Shown here: positions 55,158 to 64,000 of the stretch, in pieces
Position numbering within the stretch: the first letter of the stretch is position 1
Layout: every line of letters starts with the position of its first letter
Source of the DNA: Kovacikia minuta CCNUW1
GTDB lineage: Bacteria > Cyanobacteriota > Cyanobacteriia > Leptolyngbyales > Leptolyngbyaceae
Assembly (NCBI RefSeq): GCF_020091585.1
Contig: NZ_CP083582.1
Coordinates: 2,294,001-2,358,000 of the forward strand
Length of the DNA stretch: 64,000 nt
Reading direction: 5' to 3'
The notes under the pieces: generated by a model
Told to the model about the DNA's origin: nothing
The model's database searches: none
The model's input: only the letters and a program-made list of their open reading frames with translations
Position numbers and translations under genes: made by a program

Positions 55158-56237
55158 CTAGACAGCCACAGTCTTCTTGGTAACTTGAGCCAGTTCTCCT
55201 TTGGTATACTTCGCAGCATATTCTTCCAAAGTGACTTGCTTAATCTTGCTTGCATTGCCAGCCGTGCCAAAAGCAACATAACGCTCAGCACAAACCTTTT
55301 GCATGTACTTAATCGAAGGCTTCAGGAAGTGACGGGGGTCAAATTCCTTAGGATTCGCAGCTAAAGCTTCGCGCACAGCAGCAGTGATTGCCAGACGATT
55401 GTCCGTGTCAATATTGACCTTCCGCACACCGCTCTTGATCCCCTTCTGGATTTCTTCGATCGGTACCCCGTAGGTTTCGGGAATTGCCCCACCATATTGA
55501 TTGATCAAGTCAATCAAATCTTGGGGTACGGAAGAAGACCCGTGCATGACCAGGTGCGTGTTGGGCAAACGACGGTGAATTTCTTCAATGCGGCTAATTG
55601 CCAGAATTTCACCTGTTGGCTTACGGGTGAATTTGTAAGCACCGTGGCTGGTTCCAATCGCAACTGCCAGCGCGTCAACCTGGGTTTGTTCCACAAAGTC
55701 CACCGCTTCATCGGGGTCGGTCAGCAGTTGGTCGTGGGAGAGTGTGCCCTCAAACCCGTGACCATCTTCCTTATCGCCCTTGCCCGTTTCCAGAGAACCA
55801 AGACAACCCAATTCACCTTCAACGCTAACGCCGATCGCATGAGCAACCTTCACCACTTCTTTCGTTGTGTTGACGTTGTACTCAAAGCTGGCAGGAGTCT
55901 TCGCATCTGCTTCTAAGGAGCCATCCATCATTACACTGCTAAAACCATTCTTCATTGCGGAATAGCAGGTTGCAGGCTCATTCCCATGATCCTGGTGCAT
56001 CACAATGGGAATGTGGGGATAGGTTTCGATCGCAGCCAGAATCAGGTGACGGAGGAAGTTTTCGCCAGCGTAGGAGCGGGCACCCCGCGAAGCTTGCAGG
56101 ATCACCGGGCTATCGGTTTCTGCCGCAGCCTTCATGATCGCCTGAATCTGCTCCATATTATTAACGTTGTATGCAGGGATGCCGTAGCCATTCTCTGCCG
56201 CGTGGTCAAGCAGCAGCCGCATAGGTACGAGCGCCAT
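55158..56237 (-). CDS. fba: class II fructose-bisphosphate aldolase
   Basis: 359 residues. [36 protein letters not shown] (zinc and substrate residues), [32 protein letters not shown] and [14 protein letters not shown] are in order, the zinc-binding His residues present. It is the class II type used in the Calvin cycle and glycolysis of cyanobacteria, splitting fructose- and sedoheptulose-1,7-bisphosphate. The start at 56,237 has AGGA ten bases upstream. It stands alone with its own terminator. Confidence 0.95.
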   Translation of the reverse strand: MALVPMRLLLDHAAENGYGIPAYNVNNMEQIQAIMKAAAETDSPVILQASRGARSYAGENFLRHLILAAIETYPHIPIVMHQDHGNEPATCYSAMKNGFSSVMMDGSLEADAKTPASFEYNVNTTKEVVKVAHAIGVSVEGELGCLGSLETGKGDKEDGHGFEGTLSHDQLLTDPDEAVDFVEQTQVDALAVAIGTSHGAYKFTRKPTGEILAISRIEEIHRRLPNTHLVMHGSSSVPQDLIDLINQYGGAIPETYGVPIEEIQKGIKSGVRKVNIDTDNRLAITAAVREALAANPKEFDPRHFLKPSIKYMQKVCAERYVAFGTAGNASKIKQVTLEEYAAKYTKGELAQVTKKTVAV

Positions 56238-56524
56238 AGACAGTCCTCCTGGTTAGTTGTAGTCAGCGAGTTATATACAAGACTAATTCTTAGGATAATC
56301 TTAAGATACTTTTCGCCCTAGGGGCAGGGGTAATCGATGGAATAAGGTGATTGGTAGGCAAAAATTACTATTTAATTTTCTTATGAATCAACGGTTGGGT
56401 GGTAAGAGTAAGGAGTAAGTCCTGCCACTGAATAACAAAACGGCGAGTTCTCAATTCCTGTTTATCACGCCCAAATACCGCTGACCACCTGATCTCTACC
56501 ACTTACCACCTGATACCTAATTCT

Positions 56525-56891
56525 ATGGCTCACAAACGTTTCATCATCGAAATGGGAATGGGGGTTGACCAGCATGGTCAGGAACCAACTGTTGCCGCTG
56601 CGAGAGCGGTACGAAATGCGATCGCCCACAACGCCCTCCCCGGTGTATGGGAAGTGGCTGGCTTGAGCGATGCCCAACGACATGATCGTTGAGGTGCAGA
56701 TCGCGGTTCCCTATCCAGAGCAGGTACGGGAAGAAGAGGTTCTGGCAGTGCTGCCCTTTGGGCGCAAGACTCTGAAAATTGAGTCGGGTGGAATGATCGT
56801 ACAGGGACGAGCGATCGCCTCGCTCAACGACAAAAATGACGAAATGCTGATCGCTGTCGCAGCGGTCACTGTCTTAATCGAAACTGAATAA
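56525..56891 (+). pseudogene. Lin0512-family protein, broken by one base
   Basis: The first frame from ATG at 56,525 gives MAHKRFIIEMGMGVDQHGQ and onward to VWEVAGLSDA, then a premature stop. The second frame resumes at PNDMIVEVQIAVPYPEQVRE and ends in VTVLIETE. Dropping one G at about 56,672 (GATGCCC) joins them into a 121-residue protein of the Lin0512 family, whose members are small, widely conserved and of unknown function. The two frames fit perfectly, so a +1 base error or mutation is the simplest reading. Confidence 0.8.
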
Positions 56892-56906
56892 GGAAGAACA
56901 AAATAA

Positions 56907-56978
56907 TGGGTCGCCCGGGATTCGAACCCGAGACCAATCGGTTAAAAGCCGAATGCTCTACCGCTGAGCTAGCGACCC
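56907..56978 (-). tRNA. tRNA-Lys (anticodon TTT)
   Basis: 72 bases on the minus strand: acceptor GGGTCGC/GCGACCC, D-arm GCTC-AGCGGTA-GAGC, anticodon loop CTTTTAA (TTT), T-arm TCGGG-TTCGAAT-CCCGG, A73. CCA is not encoded. It is complete and differs from the half tRNA at 13,893, whose anticodon is CTT. Confidence 0.97.
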
Positions 56979-57371
56979 TTGAATTACGTTAACCAACACC
57001 GTCACTAACGGTAACACAAATTGAGGAATGCCTGGAAAATTTTGTTACTAAATTAGGAGACGATAGCCATAGGAAGCAGAACAAAGAACAGTTTTGCTAA
57101 TTCTGCTCCTACCACCTGCCAATTGCCACCTGATACCTGACAACTTTGCTAAGATGTGAATGACTTTTAAGTCAAACCAGTTTTGCGTAACAGATCGTAA
57201 TATTCTCGATTTTGCGCTACTATAGCTAATAGGTTAATTGGGCGATTGCATTTATTGTTATCCGTCAGGCAGATTGCCACGGAGTCTGAAGCGAGGGGAT
57301 GTTCCATCGCACGAGCGATCGCTACTGCTAACGGCTGGATACATACTCCTTAATTTCTGAACTCTTACTTC
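56979..57371. other. intergenic region upstream of rimO
   Basis: About 390 bases between tRNA-Lys and rimO. No gene is seen. A short ACCACCTGCCA-type repeat lies at about 57,110-57,140. The A/T-rich 57,170-57,340 is the likely rimO promoter area. Confidence 0.4.
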
Positions 57372-58727
57372 ATGGGCAACAAGCCGACCATTGCTGTCAC
57401 TCACTTGGGCTGCGAGAAGAATCGAATCGACACAGAGCACATGCTGGGACTCCTGGTTCAAGCAGGTTATCAGGTTGATTCAAACGAGGAACTCGCCGAT
57501 TACGTTATCGTCAATACCTGTAGTTTCATTCAGGCAGCGCGGGAGGAATCAGTCCGCACACTGGTTGAACTAGCAGAAGCGAAGAAAAAGATCGTCATTG
57601 CGGGCTGCATGGCTCAACATTTTCAGGAGCAACTGTTAGAAGAACTGCCAGAGGCGGTTGCTCTGGTTGGGACAGGGGACTACCACAAAATTGTCGAGGT
57701 GGTTGAGCGCTCAGAATCTGGAGAGCGAGTTAAGGAGGTAACTCCGGAGCCGATTTATATTGCAGACGAGGCAACGCCACGTTATCGCACTACCACGGAA
57801 GGGGTTGCCTACTTACGGATTGCCGAAGGTTGTAACTATCGTTGCGCCTTTTGCATCATTCCCCATTTACGGGGGAACCAGCGATCTCGAACGATCGAGT
57901 CCATTGTGGTAGAGGCAAAACAGCTTGCATCAGAAGGTGTTCAGGAAATCATCCTGATTTCGCAGATCACAACCAACTACGGGCTAGACCTATACGGTAA
58001 GCCAATGCTGGCAGAACTGCTGCGGGCACTGGGTGAAGTTCAGGTCCCCTGGATTCGGATGCATTACGCCTATCCAACTGGGTTAACCCCTGAGGTGATT
58101 CAGGCAATTCTGGAAACGCCCAACATTCTTCCGTATTTAGATCTACCTTTGCAACATTCTCATCCAGAGATTTTACGAGCAATGAATCGTCCCTGGCAGG
58201 GGCAGGTTAACGATGCTATTGTTGAGCGAATTAAGTCAGCGATTCCTGATGCTGTTTTGCGAACAACCTTTATCGTCGGATTTCCCGGTGAAACCGATCA
58301 GCATTTTGAACATCTTCTGCAATTTGTTCAACGCCATCAGTTTGACCATGTGGGAGTGTTCAGCTTTTCCCCTGAGGAAGGAACTCCCGCCTACAGCTTG
58401 CCGAATCAGTTGCCACAATCGGTGATGGATGCCCGCAGAGACGCCTTGATGACGAAACAACAATCAATTTCTCAGAAAAAAAATCAGGCGGAGATCGGTA
58501 AGGTTGTGGACGTTTTGATCGAGCAAGAAAATCCTGAAACAGGCGAATTGGTGGGTCGTTCCGCTCGATTCTCGCCTGAGGTGGATGGGTTGGTTTATGT
58601 TCACGGAGAAGCTCGTTTAGGTTCTATGGTGCCTGTGGCAATTACCCACGCTGATGTTTATGACCTTTATGGTCGCATTGTTACGGCGGTGCCTTTAGCC
58701 CACACCCAACTTTCTTCTGTTCCATAG
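57372..58727 (+). CDS. rimO: ribosomal protein S12 methylthiotransferase
   Basis: 451 residues. Three-Cys N-terminal MTTase domain ([30 protein letters not shown]), radical SAM loop [20 protein letters not shown] (CxxxCxxC) and a C-terminal TRAM domain ([18 protein letters not shown]). RimO adds a methylthio group to Asp88 of ribosomal protein S12, using two iron-sulfur clusters and SAM. All cluster cysteines are present. A 94-base gap separates it from the helicase gene downstream. Confidence 0.95.
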   Translation: MGNKPTIAVTHLGCEKNRIDTEHMLGLLVQAGYQVDSNEELADYVIVNTCSFIQAAREESVRTLVELAEAKKKIVIAGCMAQHFQEQLLEELPEAVALVGTGDYHKIVEVVERSESGERVKEVTPEPIYIADEATPRYRTTTEGVAYLRIAEGCNYRCAFCIIPHLRGNQRSRTIESIVVEAKQLASEGVQEIILISQITTNYGLDLYGKPMLAELLRALGEVQVPWIRMHYAYPTGLTPEVIQAILETPNILPYLDLPLQHSHPEILRAMNRPWQGQVNDAIVERIKSAIPDAVLRTTFIVGFPGETDQHFEHLLQFVQRHQFDHVGVFSFSPEEGTPAYSLPNQLPQSVMDARRDALMTKQQSISQKKNQAEIGKVVDVLIEQENPETGELVGRSARFSPEVDGLVYVHGEARLGSMVPVAITHADVYDLYGRIVTAVPLAHTQLSSVP

Positions 58728-58820
58728 CTTTCCCTAATGCTGAAGGATGACCGCTTCCAGACTTCCTGAAAGCTCAAGTTTTTTGTATTCAATTGACCCA
58801 AGAATTATTTAGGAGACTCA

Positions 58821-60212
58821 ATGACCCTTTCGTTTCATAGCCTTGGACTTTCTGAAACTCGTGCTCGTCACCTGGAATCGATTGGATTTGCTGCCCCAAC
58901 TGCGATTCAGGCACAAGCCATCCCCCATCTCCTGTCTGGACGGGATGTGGTAGGTCAGGCACAGACGGGAACTGGCAAAACGGCAGCATTCTCGCTGCCC
59001 ATCCTGGAACGGATTGATGTCAGGATGCCTGTTGTCCAGGCGTTAATTTTGACCCCTACGCGTGAGTTAGCGCTCCAGGTTTGTCAAGCCATTCGTAGCT
59101 TCAGTGACGATCGCCGTCTCCGCGTCGTAACAATTTACGGGGGGCAGGCAATTGAACCCCAGGTATCCCGGTTACAACGGGGTGCCCAAATCGTCGTTGG
59201 TACCCCTGGGCGGGTGCTAGACTTGCTCAGTCGGGGAGACCTGAAACTGAACAACCTCAGCTGGTTGGTGCTGGATGAAGCCGATGAAATGTTAAATATG
59301 GGCTTCATTCAGGATGTGGAGAAAATCCTCCATCAGGTGCCGATCGAGCGGCAAACGGCATTTTTCTCAGCAACGATGGACCCCTCGATTCGGAAGCTGA
59401 TTACAAAGTTCTTGAGGTCGCCAGTTACAGTTGCCATTGAGCAACCGAAGGCGGCACCAACCCGGATTAATCAGGTGGCTTATATGATCCCTCGTGGTTG
59501 GACAAAAGCCCGTGCCCTGCTCCCGATTTTGGAACTGGAAGATCCTGAAGCAGCACTGATATTTGTTCGTACTCGTAAGGCTGCGGCTGAATTAACCAGT
59601 CAGCTGCAGGCGGCGGGACACAGTGTTGATGAGTATCACGGCGACTTGAGTCAAACCCAACGGGAGCGGTTATTGCTACGCTTCCGACAACGTCAGGTGC
59701 GGTGGGTTGTGGCGACAGATATTGCGGCTCGTGGCATTCATGTGGATGATCTCACCCACGTGATTAACTATGACCTGCCCGATAGTGTCGAGAACTATGT
59801 TCACCGTATTGGTCGCACAGGTCGTGCTGGTAAAGAAGGGACTGCTATTTCTATCATCCATCCTTTGGATCGGCGCAAACTGCGTGACATTGAAAATCAC
59901 GTTCGTCAACGGTTAGAGATTGTTTCAATTCCGACCCGCGCTCAAATTGAAGCTCGTCAACTAGAAAAACTTCAAGGACAGATTCGAGAAGCGTTGGTCG
60001 GCGAGCGGATGGCATCTTTCTTGCCAATTGTGGCGCAATTGGCAGAGGAGTATGAACCTCATGCGATCGCAGCGGCAGCGTTGCAAATGGCTTATGATCA
60101 AACTCGTCCTTCCTGGATGCGATCGAACCAAGAATCTTCTGAGGAAGTGTCTTCAATGACTCCAAAACCCAGGCTGGTGAAGCGATCCCGGAATGCAGAG
60201 GCCCCAATTTAG
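58821..60212 (+). CDS. DEAD-box RNA helicase
   Basis: 463 residues. Motifs in order: Q-motif GFAAPTAIQAQAIPHLL, Walker A GQAQTGTGKTAAF, PTRELALQV, GTPGRVLDLL, DEADEML (DEAD box), SAT, IFVRTRKAAAEL, ARGIHVDDLTHVINYD and HRIGRTGRAGKEG. It lacks a long RGG or RRM tail, so it is a compact CrhR/DeaD-type enzyme that unwinds RNA duplexes with ATP; cyanobacterial homologues respond to cold and redox. Whether it is CrhR itself cannot be told. Confidence 0.95.
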   Translation: MTLSFHSLGLSETRARHLESIGFAAPTAIQAQAIPHLLSGRDVVGQAQTGTGKTAAFSLPILERIDVRMPVVQALILTPTRELALQVCQAIRSFSDDRRLRVVTIYGGQAIEPQVSRLQRGAQIVVGTPGRVLDLLSRGDLKLNNLSWLVLDEADEMLNMGFIQDVEKILHQVPIERQTAFFSATMDPSIRKLITKFLRSPVTVAIEQPKAAPTRINQVAYMIPRGWTKARALLPILELEDPEAALIFVRTRKAAAELTSQLQAAGHSVDEYHGDLSQTQRERLLLRFRQRQVRWVVATDIAARGIHVDDLTHVINYDLPDSVENYVHRIGRTGRAGKEGTAISIIHPLDRRKLRDIENHVRQRLEIVSIPTRAQIEARQLEKLQGQIREALVGERMASFLPIVAQLAEEYEPHAIAAAALQMAYDQTRPSWMRSNQESSEEVSSMTPKPRLVKRSRNAEAPI

Positions 60213-60422
60213 TGCAACATCCCATCATCAGATGAATCTCTGGGGGTAAAAATTAAGAGCTAGGAGTCAGAAGTCAGCAGAAGTCAATGTTCTGGATTCT
60301 GGCTCCTAATTTTTGATTTCTGGAGACATTGTTGATCTGGTGTTGAGCCATTCGAAAGAGTTAGCATAGACTTCTTGCTGGAGTTGGTTTTTTGCAGCGA
60401 AATAATCATTCCGTGAATTTCT

Positions 60423-61916
60423 ATGAACTTGACCGCTGGTACAACTCTGCAAAACGGTAAGTATCTGCTTGGTAACGTTTTAGGGCAGGGTGGAGGATGT
60501 GTGACCTTGCAAGCAACCCAGGCGTACCTTAACCAGACTGTGGTTCTCAAAACTCTTCGATCTAATCTGCCAGCAGACGGTAATACATCAACTTTGCAGC
60601 AGCAGTTTCTTGAGGAGTCTCGACGGTTTGCGCAGTGCCAGCATCCGGGGTTGGTTCGTGTTGTAGATCTGTTTGTAGAAGCAGGTCTCCCTTTTGCGGC
60701 AATGGACTATGTGGCAGGGCAGTCGCTTGCCAACCTAGTGCAAGCTCGTGGCGCACTACCTGAAGCTCAGGCAATCCAATACATTCGCCAGGTGGGATCG
60801 GCGTTAAGTGTGGTTCACCGACAGGGTTTGGTGCATCAGAATGTTAATCCTCAGAATTTGATTCGCCCCCAAGCGGCTGATTTTGTTGTATTGGTAGACT
60901 TTGGCATCATGCGCCAGACCGTGTTGAATTCAGCAGAGTCTTCAGCAGATGAGGATTGTTATGCTGCGATCGAACAGTTTCAGCCTCAGGAGAAGCTTTC
61001 ACCAGCAACCGATATCTATGCGCTGGCAGGAACGCTGTATTTTCTATTAACTGGGAAAAAGCCGATCGCGGCTTCTCTGCGTCACCAAACTTCCCTTCCA
61101 TCGCCCTGCAAGTTTCAGCCTCAACTTAGTTCAGCGGTAGAAGCTGCCATCTTGAGTGGGCTAGAAATGAATATTCAATCCCGTCCCCAGACGATCGCTG
61201 CATGGTTCGCTTTGCTGCCCCACAATGAAGCTTTACCCCCGGTCTACGAATTTTCTAATCAGCAAGGGCAGGTTTCTCCCCCAGTTCCTCCTACGGTCCA
61301 ACTGCCTCAAAAAGCTGCCGTTACCAATGGAACCAAGGCAGTTTCCTCGCCCCCCCAACCCCCTTCAACTCAGACTACACGGGTCGCTTCTCCCCCCCCT
61401 CCGACGGTATCTCATACCCCATCCCTAGTCCCAAAAAGCCGATTTCCAAAGGCAATTGTTGCTACGGCGATAATTGCAGGTGGCCTGGGTTTGGGTTTAG
61501 GGCTGGTGTTGCGTCTGGGTGCCGCATCGGGAATTGGTCCACGAATTTTCAATACACAACAGTCTTTCCCGCCAGTCAACAATTGGCCTGGCTCTGCTGA
61601 ACCCACGGCTGCTCCATTGGCACCCTTACCCCCCCCTCCCGCTGTAAGGCGAGATCCAGGGGCACCCTCTCCGGCCAGGTCTGCTGCTCCACCACCTGTC
61701 GGCGCTTCTCCTTCCCCAACTCCCCAACCCTCTCCGGTATTGACTCCGGAGTCATTTCCATCCCCTAACCCTGAGGTTTCTGCAACTCCATCTCCGACAA
61801 CTGCTCCCCTCCCTCAAGAAAGTGTTACTCCTCAATTAGCTCCTTCTCCAGAACCGGTCACCTCCCCTAACCCTGAGACATCTCCGGTGGCAAAGCCAAA
61901 AGAAGGGGCATTGTAG
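60423..61916 (+). CDS. Ser/Thr-kinase-fold protein with degenerate catalytic loop, membrane-anchored
   Basis: 497 residues. Kinase fold at about 13-270: P-loop GQGGGCVT, Lys43 in VVLKTLR, DFG at 159-161 (VDFGIMRQ). The catalytic loop is HQNVNPQN (138-145) instead of HRDxKPxN, so the catalytic Asp is Asn140 and the following Lys is Asn142. This predicts a pseudokinase, or a very weak kinase. One membrane helix (AIVATAIIAGGLGLGLGLVL, about 346-365) follows, and the C-terminal 120 residues are Pro/Ser-rich, likely outside the cytoplasm. Kinases of this architecture are common in cyanobacteria; this one looks like a sensor or scaffold. Confidence 0.85.
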   Translation: MNLTAGTTLQNGKYLLGNVLGQGGGCVTLQATQAYLNQTVVLKTLRSNLPADGNTSTLQQQFLEESRRFAQCQHPGLVRVVDLFVEAGLPFAAMDYVAGQSLANLVQARGALPEAQAIQYIRQVGSALSVVHRQGLVHQNVNPQNLIRPQAADFVVLVDFGIMRQTVLNSAESSADEDCYAAIEQFQPQEKLSPATDIYALAGTLYFLLTGKKPIAASLRHQTSLPSPCKFQPQLSSAVEAAILSGLEMNIQSRPQTIAAWFALLPHNEALPPVYEFSNQQGQVSPPVPPTVQLPQKAAVTNGTKAVSSPPQPPSTQTTRVASPPPPTVSHTPSLVPKSRFPKAIVATAIIAGGLGLGLGLVLRLGAASGIGPRIFNTQQSFPPVNNWPGSAEPTAAPLAPLPPPPAVRRDPGAPSPARSAAPPPVGASPSPTPQPSPVLTPESFPSPNPEVSATPSPTTAPLPQESVTPQLAPSPEPVTSPNPETSPVAKPKEGAL

Positions 61917-62084
61917 AGGTTTCGGGTGTTTAGAATTAAAAAGTTGAGGAAGTTACAAGTCTTAATTATCCAATTTACAATTCAAAATTCAAAAGTCGCT
62001 AATTCCCGTTGCCTGCCGCCTGTTGTCGATCGCCTTCTCTGCCAAGGCGCGTTATAATTTTAACGAAGTGTGTAGCAATGTTTC

Positions 62085-62411
62085 ATGAGTAATCCTCTAG
62101 TTCATGCCTTTTTCATCGGCAGGGCGCTATCTGAGGCACTGTACGAACAGGCAGAAGGTGCCCTGACAAATACTCTGAGTGAGCTTGGCAAGCTCGATGC
62201 AGAACTGCGCGAGCAACTGCGTTATTTCACTGAACAGGTTATCGAACGGGCTAATCGGGAAGAAGCGGAAGCCACGAAGTGGCGTAGTGCAAATTCGACT
62301 TCGTTTGATTCTCAGCCAGCAGATTTGCAAGCCACTATCGACGAACTGCGAGCCGAAATTGCCCAACTTCGTTCTGAGCTTAAGCGTTATCGGAGCAGCC
62401 GTACTTTGTGA
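62085..62411 (+). CDS. conserved cyanobacterial coiled-coil protein
   Basis: 108 residues: an N-terminal hydrophobic-helical part (SNPLVHAFFIGRALSEALYE) and a coiled coil (LQATIDELRAEIAQLRSEL) joined by a charged linker with KWRSANSTSF. The combination and size match a family conserved in cyanobacteria and plastids (I recall DUF6825, not verified). It is 138 bases before the UbiB gene and in the same direction. Function unknown. Confidence 0.6.
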   Translation: MSNPLVHAFFIGRALSEALYEQAEGALTNTLSELGKLDAELREQLRYFTEQVIERANREEAEATKWRSANSTSFDSQPADLQATIDELRAEIAQLRSELKRYRSSRTL

Positions 62412-62548
62412 TTCTTGCAGGGTTCGCCTCCTGCAAGGGTCTTATGGCTAGGAGCTAGCAATGGAATTCTTGAGCGCAGGAATCAATTTCTAAAAGCAAT
62501 CTTTACATCGATCTGTTAATTCCCTTTAGCAAACATTCAGGAATTCGA

Positions 62549-64000
62549 GTGTCTGGTTTTTCACGCGACTTCGACTCCCCTAATCCATCCACAGAGCCTG
62601 TTGAAGGAACTGATCTCCCCCCTGAAGGTTCGCAGGCTCCTTCCCATGTTGAACCGTGGGATGTTTACTCCAACAGAAATGGTCAGGGTAGCTTGTCTTT
62701 GTCTGAACAGGAGAGCAGCGCTGAGTTATTGTCTCCTCTAGGGCATGGGGAAACCCTGGAGGATGATAGCGCTCAGAATCACATTTTTTCAGAAGAGGCT
62801 GTGTCCCAACGTTATGAGCAGTTTTTAGGGAAGAAGGAAAGGGCGTTCTTAAGCCGATCACTTTCTGGGGGCGAGCGCGGTAAAACGAAATCCTATGGAG
62901 GCAAAGCGTATCGCTGGAACCGGGAGAACTATTCTCGTAATCGCCGCTTTCTGGATATCTGGGGGTTTGTTTTAGCCCTGTTGTTTGTTCAATGGCTGTA
63001 TAACAAGCCCTGGAGTTATGCCGGAGGTATGACGGAGGCAAACCGGACCATTCGGCGGCGGGCGATTGCGGTCTGGATTCGTGAAACACTGCTCGACCTG
63101 GGACCAACTTTCATTAAGGTTGGACAGTTGTTTTCGACCCGTGCTGATTTATTTCCTACGGAATATGTCGAAGAACTTTCTAAACTCCAGGACAAGGTGC
63201 CTGCTTTCAGTTATGAGCAAGCCCGATCAATTCTGGAGCAGGATTTGGGCAAGCCAATTCAAGAACTCTACCGCAACTTTGACCCCATTCCCATCGCAGC
63301 AGCTAGCTTAGGGCAGGTTCACCGAGCCCAGCTTTATTCGGGTGAAGAAGTGGTGGTAAAGGTTCAGCGCCCGGGTTTGCTGAAACTGTTTGAAATTGAC
63401 CTGAAAATTCTAAAGGGAATCACTCGGTATTTCCAGAATCATCCGGACTGGGGGAGAGGTCGGGACTGGTTGGGGATTTACGACGAATGTTGTCGAATTC
63501 TTTACGAAGAAGTTGATTACCTCAATGAAGGTCGTAATGCTGACACCTTTCGCCGAAATTTCCGGCATGAATCGTGGGTTCATGTTCCCAGGGTTTATTG
63601 GCGCTATACCTCACCCAGAATTTTGACACTGGAATATCTTCCTGGAATCAAAATTAGCCATTACGAGGCATTAGAAGCAGCCGGGTTAAATCGCAAGGAA
63701 CTGGCTCAAATGGGCGCACGGGCTTATCTGCATCAGCTTTTGAATGATGGCTTCTTTCATGCTGATCCCCATCCCGGTAATATTGCGGCCAGCCCGGATG
63801 GAACGCTAATTTTCTACGATTTCGGCATGATGGGGCGGGTTAAGCTGGTGACCCGTGAAAAACTGCTGGAAACATTTTTTGGCATTGCCCAGAAAGATGC
63901 AGACCGGGTGGTCAATTCGCTGGTTGATTTGGGGGCACTTGCTCCGACGGATGATATGGGACCGGTGCGGCGTTCCATACAGTTTATGTTAGACAACTTT
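62549..64000 (+). CDS. UbiB/ABC1K (AarF) family kinase-like protein, C-terminus beyond window
   Basis: 484 residues to the window edge, no stop. Start GTG at 62,549 has AGGA six bases upstream. A 130-residue polar N-terminal extension (GETLEDDSAQNHIFSEE) precedes a hydrophobic segment (LDIWGFVLALLFVQWLYN), then the ABC1 core: the KxGQ motif in PTFIKVGQLFSTRADL, the A-rich loop AAASLGQVHRAQL, VVVKVQRPGL, FHADPHPGNI and YDFGMMGRVK. Family members are atypical kinases tied to plastoquinone or ubiquinone handling and to plastoglobules. This is a thylakoid-associated type, inferred. Confidence 0.9.
   Translation, partial: MSGFSRDFDSPNPSTEPVEGTDLPPEGSQAPSHVEPWDVYSNRNGQGSLSLSEQESSAELLSPLGHGETLEDDSAQNHIFSEEAVSQRYEQFLGKKERAFLSRSLSGGERGKTKSYGGKAYRWNRENYSRNRRFLDIWGFVLALLFVQWLYNKPWSYAGGMTEANRTIRRRAIAVWIRETLLDLGPTFIKVGQLFSTRADLFPTEYVEELSKLQDKVPAFSYEQARSILEQDLGKPIQELYRNFDPIPIAAASLGQVHRAQLYSGEEVVVKVQRPGLLKLFEIDLKILKGITRYFQNHPDWGRGRDWLGIYDECCRILYEEVDYLNEGRNADTFRRNFRHESWVHVPRVYWRYTSPRILTLEYLPGIKISHYEALEAAGLNRKELAQMGARAYLHQLLNDGFFHADPHPGNIAASPDGTLIFYDFGMMGRVKLVTREKLLETFFGIAQKDADRVVNSLVDLGALAPTDDMGPVRRSIQFMLDNF

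Noticed and set aside
57258-57461. 67-codon minus-strand frame at the rimO start
   Set aside because: Antisense to the conserved rimO N-terminus and without motif.
62580-63107. Minus-strand 175-codon frame
   Set aside because: It is antisense to the UbiB-family gene, whose frame is open from 62,549 to the window end with all motifs.
1-64000. CRISPR array
   Set aside because: I looked for regularly spaced 28-37-base repeats and saw none; the repeats here are short tandem heptamers, hexamers or low-complexity tracts.
1-64000. Insertion sequence or transposase gene
   Set aside because: No DDE, Y1 or IS200-type transposase frame was recognised on either strand.

Overview
The window is cyanobacterial chromosome. 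HIP1 octamers (GCGATCGC) recur throughout. The genes include type II NADH dehydrogenase, a group 2 sigma factor, DUF760, RimO and class II fructose-bisphosphate aldolase. Long PAS/GAF histidine kinases and degenerate heptamer repeats between genes add to the picture. I infer a filamentous, Leptolyngbya/Oscillatoria-like organism, but the sequence does not fix the genus.

Layout. (1) 1-13,937 is the right part of an integrated mobile element. It holds a HEPN protein fragment, a RepA-like AAA ATPase whose 3' end carries ten copies of an 8-bp iteron-like repeat, divergent XRE and ribbon-helix-helix regulators, small orphan genes, and a minus-strand operon of about 7 kb (13,745 to 6,740). That operon encodes proteins that look like virion or secreted-fibre parts: a proline-threonine/glycine-zipper giant, a LamG-like lectin and membrane-anchored coiled coils. 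I recognise no capsid, portal or terminase. The 3' half of a tRNA-Lys(CTT) at 13,893-13,937 is the probable right attachment scar. A gene just outside it (14,194-14,667) is a paralogue of one inside (6,091-6,684), and the two blocks share a terminator.

(2) 14.9-24.7 kb is core chromosome: rhodanese, an HD-GYP response regulator, carB, a sigma factor and a sensor. (3) 24.7-30.8 kb is a signalling block with two response-regulator proteins and a 1,653-residue PAS/GAF kinase. (4) 31-42.3 kb holds NDH-2 with DoxX, DUF760, mutY, a URC1/URC4 pyrimidine-catabolism pair, another histidine kinase, a small RHH gene and lepA. (5) 43-55 kb is a nucleotide-sugar region. It has two separate UDP-glucose dehydrogenase plus UDP-glucuronate decarboxylase-like pairs on opposite strands around exbD and amt. 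The minus-strand pair ends a six-gene operon starting with glucose-1-phosphate cytidylyltransferase. (6) 55-64 kb holds fructose-bisphosphate aldolase, a Lin0512 gene, tRNA-Lys(TTT), rimO, a DEAD-box helicase, a predicted pseudokinase and a UbiB-family kinase cut by the window end.

At least seven genes are broken by single-base frameshifts, including core genes (carB twice, mutY). Where the change can be placed it is an extra base, mostly G or C next to a run. This looks more like residual indel error in the assembly than real gene decay, so any apparently truncated gene here should be read with that in mind.
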